NCBI GenBank assembly: GCA_018377235.1
Contig: JAGZZT010000004.1
Span: forward strand, 1 to 64,000
DNA length: 64,000 bases
Source of the DNA: Clostridium sp.
Lineage (GTDB): Bacteria; Bacillota; Clostridia; Lachnospirales; Lachnospiraceae
Direction: 5' to 3'
A program made the translations under genes and the position numbers. Under the pieces are notes generated by a model, which saw only the letters and a program-made list of their open reading frames with translations, did no database searches and was not told where the DNA came from. Positions 32,069-40,575 of this stretch are shown here, piece after piece; position 1 is the first letter of the stretch; each line of letters starts with the position of its first letter.

Positions 32069-33319
32069 TTAGTCTCGTCCAAACAGATCTCTCGTATAAA
32101 CTTTCTCTTTCACATCGTCCAAGCACTTATCATAGCGGTTTGCGATGATGGCCTGACTCTGCTTCTTGAACTCATCCAGATCATTCACGACAACAGAGCC
32201 AAAGAACTTTTCACCATCTTTCAGCGTCGGTTCATAAATAATGACCGTTGCACCCTTTGCCTTGATGCGCTTCATAACGCCCTGGATGCTGCTCTGGCGG
32301 AAGTTGTCACTGTTGCTCTTCATGGTCAGGCGGTAAACACCGACAACAACCTCTTTTTCCTTGCTCTCATCCCAACTGTCATTTGCCTGATATGCACCAG
32401 CAATTTCCAGAACACGATCCGCAATAAAGTCCTTACGAGTACGGTTGGATTCCACAATTGCTTCAATCAAATTCTCCGGAACATCGGCATAATTTGCGAG
32501 CAATTGTTTAGTGTCCTTGGGCAGGCAATACCCGCCATAGCCGAAGGAAGGATTGTTGTAATGGGTGCCGATACGAGGATCGAGGCAGACACCATTGATG
32601 ATCTGCTGTGTGTTCAGCCCCTTCATCTCAGCATAGGTGTCAAGTTCATTGAAATAGGACACACGCAGTGCCAGATAAGTATTCGCAAAAAGTTTGACAG
32701 CCTCTGCCTCAGTGAAGCCCATGAACAGGGTGTCGATATTCTCCTTGATAGCGCCTTCCTGCAGGAGTTCTGCAAAGGTATGAGCTGCCTTCACCAGTCG
32801 TGCGTTTTCCACATCGGTGCCGACGATAATGCGGCTCGGATACAGGTTGTCGTAGAGAGCTTTGCTCTCACGCAGGAACTCCGGGCTGAAGATGATATTG
32901 TCACAGTGGAACTTCTCACGAACCGATGCAGTGTATCCAACCGGGATGGTGCTCTTTATAACCATAATGGCTTCCGGGTTGTACTCAATCACCAGCTTGA
33001 TGACCGCTTCGACTGCACTTGTGTCAAAGAAATTCTTCTTACTATCGTAATTTGTAGGTGCAGCAATGACCACGAAATCTGCATCGGAGTATGCTTCCTT
33101 TGCATCCAGAGTTGCAGTCAAATCCAGCTCTTTTTCTGCCAGATATTTTTCAATATATTCGTCCTGAATCGGAGACTTCCGGTTGTTGATCAGCTCAACC
33201 TTTTCCGGGATGATATCCACAGCCGTAACATGGTGATGCTGGCTCAGCAATGTAGCAATGGAAAGGCCAACGTAGCCTGTGCCGGCCACTGCAATTTTCA
33301 AATCCTTAAACTCTCTCAT
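32069..33319 (-). CDS. ugd: UDP-glucose 6-dehydrogenase
   Basis: A 416-residue NAD-dependent dehydrogenase: Rossmann motif (IAVAGTGYVGLSIATLLSQH), catalytic-lysine region MVIKSTIPVGYTA, and the active-site cysteine in SFGYGGYCLPKDTKQL. It oxidises UDP-glucose to UDP-glucuronate, which the next gene product can epimerise. Length is normal. A decayed second copy of its N-terminus lies at 34914-35153. Confidence 0.95.
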   Translation of the reverse strand: MREFKDLKIAVAGTGYVGLSIATLLSQHHHVTAVDIIPEKVELINNRKSPIQDEYIEKYLAEKELDLTATLDAKEAYSDADFVVIAAPTNYDSKKNFFDTSAVEAVIKLVIEYNPEAIMVIKSTIPVGYTASVREKFHCDNIIFSPEFLRESKALYDNLYPSRIIVGTDVENARLVKAAHTFAELLQEGAIKENIDTLFMGFTEAEAVKLFANTYLALRVSYFNELDTYAEMKGLNTQQIINGVCLDPRIGTHYNNPSFGYGGYCLPKDTKQLLANYADVPENLIEAIVESNRTRKDFIADRVLEIAGAYQANDSWDESKEKEVVVGVYRLTMKSNSDNFRQSSIQGVMKRIKAKGATVIIYEPTLKDGEKFFGSVVVNDLDEFKKQSQAIIANRYDKCLDDVKEKVYTRDLFGRD

Positions 33320-33334
33320 TTTTCTATCCTCTAA

Positions 33335-34384
33335 TTATTTATAAAATTCTGCATACCACTCAGCGAACTTCTGCAGACCAGTCCGCAGGCTGGTAGAAGG
33401 CTTATAACCAAAATCTCTCTCCAAAGCACTCGTATCTGCATAAGTCACAGGCACATCACCCGGCTGCATCGGGACCAGTTCCTTGTGTGTCTCGAAGTCG
33501 TAATCCTCCGGCAGAACCCCGGCACGAACCAGTTCTTCACTCAGAATCTGCACGAAGTCCAGCAGGTTTTCCGGATTCTGGTTGCCGATGTTGTAAACTG
33601 CATACGGAGGAATCGGCAGACCGTCCTCGCCGTTCTTCTTATCCGGAGCCTTCTTCATCACGCGAACAACACCTTCCACGATGTCGTCCACATAAGTAAA
33701 GTCGCGCTTGCAGTTGCCGTAGTTGAAGATCTTGATGGTCTCGCCCTTCACCAGCTTGTTGGTGAAGCCGAAGTAAGCCATATCCGGGCGACCAGCAGGG
33801 CCGTACACCGTGAAGAACCGCAGACCGGTGGACGGGATGTTGTACAGCTTGGAATATGCATGGGCCATCAGCTCATTAGATTTCTTGGTTGCAGCATACA
33901 GGGAAACCGGATTATCTACCTTGTCATCCGTGCTGTACGGAACTTTCTTGTTGGAGCCATAGACGCTGGAAGAAGAAGCATATACCAGATGCTCCAAGCT
34001 CTCACAGTGACGGCAGGCCTCCAAGATATTGAAAAAGCCGACCAGATTGGATTCCACATAGGCATCCGGGTTGGTGATCGAGTAGCGCACACCAGCCTGT
34101 GCCGCAAGGTTCACGACCACAGCAGGCTTATACTTTTCGAACAGCTCTGTGATCAATGCCTTGTCAGCGATGTTGCCTTTTACAAAAGTGAATGTGGGAT
34201 ACTTGGCCAGCTCATTCAAACGGAACTCTTTCAGGGCAACGTCGTAGTAGGCATTCATATTGTCGATGCCGACGACCGTTGCAGAAGGAGCCTCCTGATA
34301 AATTCGCTTTACAAGATTGGAGCCGATAAACCCGGCCGCACCTGTGACTAAAATCGTTTTATTTTCTAAGTTCACTGTACTCAT
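33335..34384 (-). CDS. NAD-dependent epimerase, UDP-glucuronate 4-epimerase type
   Basis: A 349-residue short-chain dehydrogenase: TGAAGFIGSNLVKRIY at the N-terminus for NAD, YASSSSVYGSN, and the catalytic Tyr-x3-Lys in LYAATKKSNELMA. Closest in type to UDP-glucuronate 4-epimerases, so with Ugd it would supply UDP-galacturonate. UDP-glucose 4-epimerase activity is the main alternative. A deleted, start-less second copy sits at 35170-35479. Confidence 0.9.
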   Translation of the reverse strand: MSTVNLENKTILVTGAAGFIGSNLVKRIYQEAPSATVVGIDNMNAYYDVALKEFRLNELAKYPTFTFVKGNIADKALITELFEKYKPAVVVNLAAQAGVRYSITNPDAYVESNLVGFFNILEACRHCESLEHLVYASSSSVYGSNKKVPYSTDDKVDNPVSLYAATKKSNELMAHAYSKLYNIPSTGLRFFTVYGPAGRPDMAYFGFTNKLVKGETIKIFNYGNCKRDFTYVDDIVEGVVRVMKKAPDKKNGEDGLPIPPYAVYNIGNQNPENLLDFVQILSEELVRAGVLPEDYDFETHKELVPMQPGDVPVTYADTSALERDFGYKPSTSLRTGLQKFAEWYAEFYK

Positions 34385-34913
34385 TTTCTTCCTCCATCTT
34401 TTTTTTAATATCCCAATCTATGTACACATCCCGTGGATGGTAAAACTTATTTATAAAGTGTGATGATACCCACACCCGCCCAAGTGTTTTTCCTTACTGT
34501 CGTACCCTTTCGGCGCAGCAATCATATTTCTACTTTTCTCCGTTTTATTGAGTACACCTGTCTCGCAGCTGCAATTATCGAAGTGTTGTTTTATACTGTC
34601 GAACCTCGTCCATGCTCCTATACCATTTTTGCGAAGTGCCGTTTTATACACTCGAAGGGCGCAGGCGCGTATATATTGTTGAAATTGTATATATGATCTA
34701 CTTATATCCACATCCAAATAGTCGTTACGAACAAATTATGCCGATTTTTCACCCTCGACATCCCATCCCTATATACCTATCATTCTTGCAATAGGTCTAC
34801 TCAACAGAAAAGTTGCGAAGTAGAAATCGCTATTTTTTCCGATATTTTCATGACTCAACAAACCGCAGCAAAGTAGCCTTCATATTTACCGGCGATAGTG
34901 TACTCAATAGAAC
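34385..34913. other. Intergenic stretch with degenerate repeats, no gene
   Basis: About 530 bases without a convincing coding frame on either strand. It separates the working ugd/epimerase pair from the decayed pair and contains three imperfect direct repeats (34482-34660). It may hold a promoter for the downstream capsule genes: TTGTTGAAATTGTATATATGA near 34676 is on the plus strand and not decisive. Confidence 0.45.
34482..34660. repeat. Three imperfect direct repeats of about 26 bp
   Basis: Copies start near 34482, 34581 and 34634 and share AAGTG....TTTTATAC..TCGAA-like sequence; the second (AAGTGTTGTTTTATACTGTC) and third (AAGTGCCGTTTTATACACTC) are closest. Spacing is about 99 and 53 bases, so they are not a regular array. 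Confidence 0.45.
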
Positions 34914-35153
34914 CTTAGCAGAGTATGCTTCCTTTGCATCCAGTGTTGCGGTCAGGTCAAGTTCTTTCTCTGTCAGGTAATTCTCGATATACTCGTCCTG
35001 AATCGGAGACTTCCGGTTGTTAATCAACTCGACCTTCTCCGGGATGATATCCACAGCCGTAACATGATGGTGCTAGCTCAACAGTGTAGCAATGGAAAGG
35101 CCAACGTAGCCTGTGCCGGCCACTGCAATTTTCAAATTCTTAAACTCTCTCAT
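34914..35153 (-). pseudogene. Decayed N-terminal copy of ugd
   Basis: From ATG 35153 the frame repeats the first 80 or so residues of the intact Ugd (AVAGTGYVGLSIATLLS, then VTAVDIIPEKVELINNRKSP). It has an in-frame TAG (35073-35075) where the intact copy has a Gln codon after LLS. Similarity ends at DAKEAYS near 34920 and unrelated sequence follows. It cannot make an enzyme and probably marks an old duplication or recombination in the locus. Confidence 0.85.
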
Positions 35154-35169
35154 CGTTATATTCCTCTAA

Positions 35170-35479
35170 TTATTTATAAAATTCTGCATACCACTCAGAG
35201 AGCTTCCGCAGGCCAGTTCTCAAGCTTGCACTCGGTTTGAATCCAAAGTCTCGCTCCAGTGCGTTCGTATCCGCATAGGTCACTGCCGCATCACCCGGCT
35301 GCATGGGAACCAGCTCCTTGTACGCCTCGAAGTCATAATCCTCCGGCAACACACCCGCACGAATCAGTTTCCTGCAGGATGGTTACAAAGTCCAACAGCA
35401 TCTCCGGCTGATTGCTGCCAATAAAACCGGCGGCACCTGTGATCAGTATCGTTTTGCCTTTTAATTCAACCTTGCTTAT
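35170..35479 (-). pseudogene. Internally deleted copy of the UDP-sugar epimerase
   Basis: The copy begins with the intact-type N-terminus (SKVELKGKTILITGAAGFIG) but the start codon reads ATA (35477-35479). After the NAD motif it jumps to the C-terminal part (QPEMLLDFVTILQE), loses frame, and resumes as LPEDYDFEAYKELVPMQPGD to a normal end at 35170. More than 200 codons are missing. Together with the ugd remnant it repeats the order epimerase - ugd of the live genes. Confidence 0.85.
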
Positions 35480-35514
35480 TCTTCGTAACTCCAATCTACA
35501 TTATAAAAATCTGT

Positions 35515-36222
35515 TTACTTTTTTCTTTCTATGTTTTTAATAGGTTCTTTTCCTTCCAGTGCCTCTTTCAAAGACACTCCATACATATTAGGGTATCGCT
35601 CCAACTCACTCTTGTGGACAATTTTCACACCATATTTATCTGCAGCTTTTGAACCATTTTCTTAAAGGTATCAGCTTCTTGTTTCATCTGTTCATATTCT
35701 CGTGGCATAGATGTTTTCAAAAATTCTTCAAACTCTTCATCAGACATCTTTGTATCATCAATACCCTTTTCACGATAAACCAAGTCCGTAATGAGTTCAA
35801 AAATCTCTTCTGCATATAAACCAGGTATTGTTTTCTTTTGAATTCGTTTCATGCAGCGTTTCATATCAACGTTATACATATTATCTCTCATGATGCTTTT
35901 CTTTGGTCTTGATAATTCCAACTTATAAACTGAATCGACGATTTTCTCATCAAGTTCAGACATAAGCATATTTACTGTTGTTATTCTTGTTGATTTCTTC
36001 TTTAAACAACTCACGTTCAAGAAAATGCAATACTTCCTGTTCACTATTAATTCTCTTCTCAACAATAACACCAGCAATTCTAGTACGTTCTTCCTTCTTT
36101 TTAAGAAACGTGGAAGTAAAAAGTGCAACGATCAGACCACAGATCAATGTATTAATCACTGTAAATATGTTGTTCCACATAAACTCTGGTATTGCATTTA
36201 TAAAGTCAAGCACTTGCTGCAT
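35515..36222 (-). pseudogene. Membrane-anchored protein gene broken by two frameshifts
   Basis: The first frame (36222-35956) gives an N-terminal membrane helix (FTVINTLICGLIVALFTSTF) and a basic helix (RINSEQEVLHFLEREL). Protein-like reading moves to a second frame (LMSELDEKIVDSVYKLELSR, to 35625), then to a third (KYGVKIVHKSELERYPNMYG) ending at TAA 35515-35517. The joined product would be about 235 residues: a membrane anchor plus a soluble helical domain. The family is not recognised. Coupled re-initiation at the 36,000 overlap is an alternative for the first break, but not for the second. Confidence 0.5.
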
Positions 36223-36446
36223 TTACTTTTCTTCATTTATTTATTCAACATTACAATATGAAAAACTCTTCAATTTCTTCATTCCCAACCCCTAACTCCC
36301 TCTATCTCAACGAAAAGTCTTCTTACTTTTCCCTATTTTCCAATTTCACTATGTTAAATCTTCAATTTATAAAATCACAAACTCTTTTTATTAACTTTTC
36401 TTCCCAATATTTCTTTATTTTTCCTACCTTCAGAGCCCCGCCATGG

Positions 36447-36484
36447 CAAAAAGAGGGCAGCACTGCCTGAACACTGCTGCCCTC
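36447..36484 (-). terminator. Terminator after the secreted-protein gene
   Basis: GAGGGCAGCA/TGCTGCCCTC perfect 10-bp stem followed by TTTTT on the minus strand, 9 bases past the stop at 36493. It separates the conserved head of the capsule operon from the variable body. Confidence 0.9.
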
Positions 36485-36492
36485 CTCCTGTT

Positions 36493-37059
36493 TTACTTAT
36501 ACACAACTGTCATCGGGCCTGTGAAGTTAAGAGATACTGTTACCATCTTGGTCACTGGATCGATACCTGTCGGTGCAACTAATTCCCACTTACCTGTGCT
36601 GGAATTTAAAATAAGAACCTGAACATTGTTCAGATTTTCTACCAGGTTTGGTACGTAGATGCTGAACTCTACCGGCTGTCCGTTTGTCTGTACTGTTGTC
36701 TCCATGTTCTGGATTCTGACTAACGGATTGTAGCCTGCTAAGTCTGCATCACTTGGGAGAGACTGTACGCTTGCCAGTCCTTCATTTACCTGAGCGATCT
36801 GGTTTGCGCTGATAGAAGTTCCGAAGTTGTCAACGAATTTTACGTTGCTTCCTGTGTTGGAATTACCGGACATTGTTCCACTGGATCTTGTACCGCTTCC
36901 ATTTGTTCCTCCAACTACCTGGCTGCCAATTTTGTTTGGACGGTCGCTTGAGTTTCCTCCGGCCATTCCTGTTGTGCTGCTGGATGCTGCGAATGCTGCT
37001 GTTGCCATGGATAAGGACAGAGCAGCTGCCAGAATTCCAGCCTGATACCTGATTTTCAT
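36493..37059 (-). CDS. Secreted Ser/Thr/Gly-rich protein of the capsule locus
   Basis: A 188-residue protein with a clear signal peptide (YQAGILAAALSLSMATAAFA, cleavage after AFA). A low-complexity linker follows (GGTNGSGTRSSGTMSGNSNT), then a beta-rich domain (VEFSIYVPNLVENLNNVQVL, ending GPMTVVYK). No named family is recognised; the C-terminal domain reads like a small carbohydrate- or wall-associated module. It directly follows the LCP gene and ends at a strong terminator, so it probably belongs to capsule export or attachment. Confidence 0.7.
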   Translation of the reverse strand: MKIRYQAGILAAALSLSMATAAFAASSSTTGMAGGNSSDRPNKIGSQVVGGTNGSGTRSSGTMSGNSNTGSNVKFVDNFGTSISANQIAQVNEGLASVQSLPSDADLAGYNPLVRIQNMETTVQTNGQPVEFSIYVPNLVENLNNVQVLILNSSTGKWELVAPTGIDPVTKMVTVSLNFTGPMTVVYK

Positions 37060-37113
37060 CGCGGCTTCACTCCTTTCTTTTTTTTGCCGTCTCAGGAAAT
37101 GAGGCAGAACCCC

Positions 37114-38157
37114 TTATATTTCCTTGTAAAACAGCTCTATAATCATTTCTTCCAGCGCCTCTTTGTCCGGATAGAACTCGTCGAACACGGCTCCTTCCAT
37201 TCCCTCTCCAGGTACTGTAAAGAAGTGATCTCCCTGAAATAAATCTTTGGTGTTCATGGCAGCTAGTCCTGCGTCCAGATACTCGTCTTTGTTCAGATCC
37301 GTTACCATGTACTCCTGAATGTTCTGAAAGACATTTCCCAGAAACTGGCTGTCTTTCCTCTGCTTTTCTGATGCCTGGTTCATCCATTTTTCGGCGAACT
37401 CCTTATGGCGGCCCATTCTCCCCAGGGCGCTCTGAGATACATTCGTATCGCGATAGCGCACATAAATCTCCGCCTGTCTGCCCTGAAGTGTGACTGTCTC
37501 TCCACATACCAGAGCCGGATCTCTGTCTGCCATTCCAGGCTCATCAATGGTTACAGTGACTCCTCCCACCATGTCGTTCAACTCGGAAATGGCGCCCATA
37601 GTCACAGAAAGATATCCGTCTATGGGAATTCCTCCTAAAAGGTTCTCTACCGCTTCTGTCAAAAGCTCGCAGCTTTCCTTTCCCCCATTTCCATACCCAT
37701 AGGCCAGGTTCAGGTGCTGCACATCGCTTCCCAGTTCATTTCCCACCAGATCAAACAGCTTGATTTCTGTCATGGTATCTCTCGGTATGGAAAGAATCTT
37801 AATCTCATCTGTCGCCTTATTCTGAATCAGAAGGGCGATTGCATCTGCCTGTCCGCCGGCTCCGGACACCTTGTGTTCTGTTACCTCTCCGCTGGTATCA
37901 ACTCCGATGCAGAGAATGACACGGTTCAGGGAATTCAGCTTATACTGCTTTCCCTGATAGGTTCTGATACTGCTGTCTGCTGTCCCGGAAGCAGCCTGAG
38001 CCGTTATTTCTCCAGCTCTTTCTTTTGCAGCCAGTTCTGCTGCTTTTTTTTTCTGAAAAGAATAGACAGAAAAGGATACAAATCCTATCACTGCAGCAAA
38101 GACGAGAAGCTTTGCTGCAAGCACTGCCCATTTCGGTGGTTGTTTCTTTTGTTTCAT
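37114..38157 (-). CDS. LytR-CpsA-Psr (LCP) family cell-wall ligase
   Basis: About 347 residues from ATG 38157, which overlaps the sugar-transferase stop (ATGA) and has AAGGGGG upstream. One N-terminal membrane helix (VLAAKLLVFAAVIGFVSFSV), then the LCP domain with KILSIPRDTMTEI (conserved Arg and Asp), NLAYGYGNGGKESCELLTEA and YVRYRD. LCP enzymes move undecaprenyl-linked capsule onto peptidoglycan. The codons for QKKKAA near residue 33 include nine consecutive A. Confidence 0.9.
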   Translation of the reverse strand: MKQKKQPPKWAVLAAKLLVFAAVIGFVSFSVYSFQKKKAAELAAKERAGEITAQAASGTADSSIRTYQGKQYKLNSLNRVILCIGVDTSGEVTEHKVSGAGGQADAIALLIQNKATDEIKILSIPRDTMTEIKLFDLVGNELGSDVQHLNLAYGYGNGGKESCELLTEAVENLLGGIPIDGYLSVTMGAISELNDMVGGVTVTIDEPGMADRDPALVCGETVTLQGRQAEIYVRYRDTNVSQSALGRMGRHKEFAEKWMNQASEKQRKDSQFLGNVFQNIQEYMVTDLNKDEYLDAGLAAMNTKDLFQGDHFFTVPGEGMEGAVFDEFYPDKEALEEMIIELFYKEI

Positions 38158-39563
38158 GATGCCCCCTTGTGGCTGAATACTACGAAAACGGTCTGAATCA
38201 GGATCTTGATATCCAGCCAAACAGACCAGTTGTCAATGTACTCCAGATCCATGCGCACAACATCCTCAAAATCCTGAATATCACTGCGGCCGCTGACCTG
38301 CCACATACCGGTAATGCCCGGCTTTAAGGAGAGGCGTCTCTTGTGGTGTTCCTCATACTGTTCAAATTCATCAACAGTCGGAGGCCTTGTCCCCACCAGG
38401 CTCATATCTCCCTTCAGCACATTTAAAAACTGTGGAAACTCATCAATGCTCGTCTTTCTGATAAAGCGTCCTGTCCTTGTAATCCTAGGATCGTCCTTTA
38501 TCTTAAACATCAGACCGTTCATCTCATTTTTTTCCATTAATTCTCGTTTCCGCTCCTCCGCATCTATGTACATAGAGCGAAATTTGTAAATTGCGAACTT
38601 TCTTCCATTTTTTCCTACCCGTATCTGCTTAAAAATAGCAGGGCCCGGAGATTCCAGACAGATAGCCGGGACTACAAAAATGCTCAGGATTCCTGTCAGC
38701 AGAAGTCCTGCCAGGGCTCCGCAGATATCCATCATTCTCTTAATAAACAATTCGGCTGGTGTAAAAATCCTGGTTCCATAGGTCAGTACCCTGTAATTTC
38801 CCAGTTCTCCTACCTGCTTGGCCTCCTCGGAAAGCCCTAGGCTGTTAGCCGTCACATGAGCCACTATCCCCATGCTCTGCAGAGTCTTTAAAAGACCGCT
38901 GATATACTCTCTGCTGCTGTTGGGAAGACTTAGAAGCGCCTCGTCAATAGCCTGGCGTTTCATATATTCGTCAATATCTGCTGATTCTGTCACCATATAG
39001 CTTCTTCCGTCTCTGTACTGGATCAGATTTAATTCCACCTGCTCTGTTTCTCCGTCCACAATGGCCAGAGCAATCAGATCGTATCTGCACAGCTTGGAAG
39101 CTGCCAGACGCCGCATGGCAGTAAGCGCATTCGTCTTATTAGCAAAAATCAAAAGGCGAATTTTATTTTTATCCTTGTCATAATAATTCAGAATCACTGC
39201 CTTACAGTAAATCCGTCCCAGATTCAGGCAGAGAAGAAGAAATCCAATCTGCAGGATAAAAAATATCTTTGTCTCGTAATTATTCCTGGCAAAAAAGAAA
39301 AGAAATACTGCCAGAAGAAACGCCATGTAGACTGTCTGTCTCCAGGCTCCCGCAAAGGTCTCTGCTGTACTCTCCTCTTCCGGGGAAGTCCTTTTCACTG
39401 GAATAACCGCTGACAGGAAATAGATCAGGATCATCAAAAACAGACCATACCATTTCATTCCATTTGGGAATGTTCCATAAAGTGCCATAAAGGCCAACAG
39501 ATATGCTGAAGCTACGGATACTGTATCTGTCAGCACACGAAGCATATGGTTTTTAGCCCACAT
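38154..39563 (-). CDS. Polyprenyl glycosylphosphotransferase (capsule priming)
   Basis: A 469-residue WbaP/EpsL-type enzyme: four or five N-terminal membrane helices, a central CoA-binding-like domain, and the C-terminal bacterial sugar-transferase domain (FAIYKFRSMYIDAEERKREL, then KTSIDEFPQFLNVLKGDMSL, GITGMWQVSGRSDI). It transfers the first sugar phosphate to undecaprenyl phosphate. It overlaps the small membrane gene upstream and the LCP gene downstream, so translation is coupled. Confidence 0.94.
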   Translation of the reverse strand: MWAKNHMLRVLTDTVSVASAYLLAFMALYGTFPNGMKWYGLFLMILIYFLSAVIPVKRTSPEEESTAETFAGAWRQTVYMAFLLAVFLFFFARNNYETKIFFILQIGFLLLCLNLGRIYCKAVILNYYDKDKNKIRLLIFANKTNALTAMRRLAASKLCRYDLIALAIVDGETEQVELNLIQYRDGRSYMVTESADIDEYMKRQAIDEALLSLPNSSREYISGLLKTLQSMGIVAHVTANSLGLSEEAKQVGELGNYRVLTYGTRIFTPAELFIKRMMDICGALAGLLLTGILSIFVVPAICLESPGPAIFKQIRVGKNGRKFAIYKFRSMYIDAEERKRELMEKNEMNGLMFKIKDDPRITRTGRFIRKTSIDEFPQFLNVLKGDMSLVGTRPPTVDEFEQYEEHHKRRLSLKPGITGMWQVSGRSDIQDFEDVVRMDLEYIDNWSVWLDIKILIQTVFVVFSHKGAS

Positions 39564-39813
39564 GGAAAAGCACGTCCCTTCTCATCTTTCTCTTTTTGAT
39601 TTTCCCCATCATAGCTGCTGCCAGGCCGTATCCTCCGGCCAGAAGCAGCAGTTCGTAGCCAAGCATTCCCCAGCAGATTCCCCGGTAAGTTTCTGAATTG
39701 TCATGCAAACTTTGGCTGAGCATATATGCAGCTGCCAGAATTATAAGAATCATACTTCCTGTTACAAACCATCTTTTCATTCTGTTCTTTTCCATATCCA
39801 TACCCTTTTTCAC
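39553..39813 (-). CDS. Small two-helix membrane protein of the capsule operon
   Basis: About 80-86 residues with two hydrophobic helices (WFVTGSMILIILAAAYMLSQ and MLGYELLLLAGGYGLAAAMM) and basic ends. No family recognised. It lies between the CpsD kinase and the priming transferase, overlapping the latter by 11 bases, so it may be a helper of one of these. The exact start among three close ATGs (39813, 39801, 39795) is uncertain. Confidence 0.6.
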   Translation of the reverse strand: MKKGMDMEKNRMKRWFVTGSMILIILAAAYMLSQSLHDNSETYRGICWGMLGYELLLLAGGYGLAAAMMGKIKKRKMRRDVLFHVG

Positions 39814-39859
39814 GTCCTGTCCTTCTGCCCGCCTCTGCTGTTCTTTCAGTCCGTTCCTT

Positions 39860-40573
39860 TTACTGCTGTTTCCCGTCTTCTCCTTCTGTTTCTTCCTTAC
39901 CGTAATACTTACCGTAATATTTTCCGTAATAGCTGTTCGATTTCATATCGACTTTATTCAATACAGCTCCCAGAATTCTGCATCCGCTCTTTTCCAGCTG
40001 TTCTTTTACACGCTTTTCAATCCTGCGGCTTACAGCTCCTGACTCAATCACTATGATTGCCCCATCGCACTGTCTGGCTACAATGGCGCCGTCCGTCATT
40101 CCCGCCATGGGAGGCGTATCGATCAGAACGTAATCATACTCTTCTCTCATCTCCTCTAGTAGCCTGGAAAAAATAGGCTCTGCCAAAAGCTCTGACGGGT
40201 TCGGAGAATAAGGACCTGCAAAAATGACGTCCAGATTTCTGATGGTAGTATGGCACAAAACCTCGTCCAGCCGTCTCTGCCCACTTAAATATTCGCTGAG
40301 TCCGCTCACTTCCTGCTGTACCTGATATCGATTCAGCAGCACGCTTTTTCTGATATCAGCGTCAATCAGCAGTACGCGGCGTCCCAGGGCTGCCAGCGAC
40401 ATGGCCTCTGAAAAGGTAATCTGGCTTTTCCCCTCCCCCGGGACTGCGCTTGTAAACATAATTACCTTGACGTTAGAACCTGAAAACTGAATATTAGTCC
40501 TGAGCGTCTTCAGAGCTTCCTCGAAGTGGAAATCCTCTTTTCCCTGTGTCTGTATCTCAACTGTCATTCCCAT
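39860..40573 (-). CDS. cpsD: CpsD-type bacterial tyrosine kinase
   Basis: A 237-residue BY-kinase: Walker A (TSAVPGEGKSQ, residues 41-51), Walker A' (LLIDADIRKS, Asp71 and Asp73) and VLIDTPPMAG. The C-terminus carries the autophosphorylation cluster as three YYGK repeats (SNSYYGKYYGKYYGKEE). Works with the membrane activator encoded just upstream and is reset by the CpsB phosphatase to control chain length and export. Confidence 0.94.
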   Translation of the reverse strand: MGMTVEIQTQGKEDFHFEEALKTLRTNIQFSGSNVKVIMFTSAVPGEGKSQITFSEAMSLAALGRRVLLIDADIRKSVLLNRYQVQQEVSGLSEYLSGQRRLDEVLCHTTIRNLDVIFAGPYSPNPSELLAEPIFSRLLEEMREEYDYVLIDTPPMAGMTDGAIVARQCDGAIIVIESGAVSRRIEKRVKEQLEKSGCRILGAVLNKVDMKSNSYYGKYYGKYYGKEETEGEDGKQQ

Positions 40574-40575
40574 GA

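Noticed and set aside
32504..34351. Two plus-strand frames of about 280 codons across ugd and the epimerase
   Set aside because: They lie antisense to two textbook enzymes with every catalytic motif intact and lack protein-like composition and ribosome sites.
34482..34660. Direct repeats considered as a degenerate CRISPR array
   Set aside because: Only three poorly matching copies with unequal spacing (about 99 and 53 bases) and no cas genes nearby.
38041..38050. A9 tract in the LCP gene as a phase-variation switch
   Set aside because: A-runs coding for Lys-Lys-Lys are common in low-GC genomes and the tract lies just after the membrane helix; much weaker case than the G9 tract.
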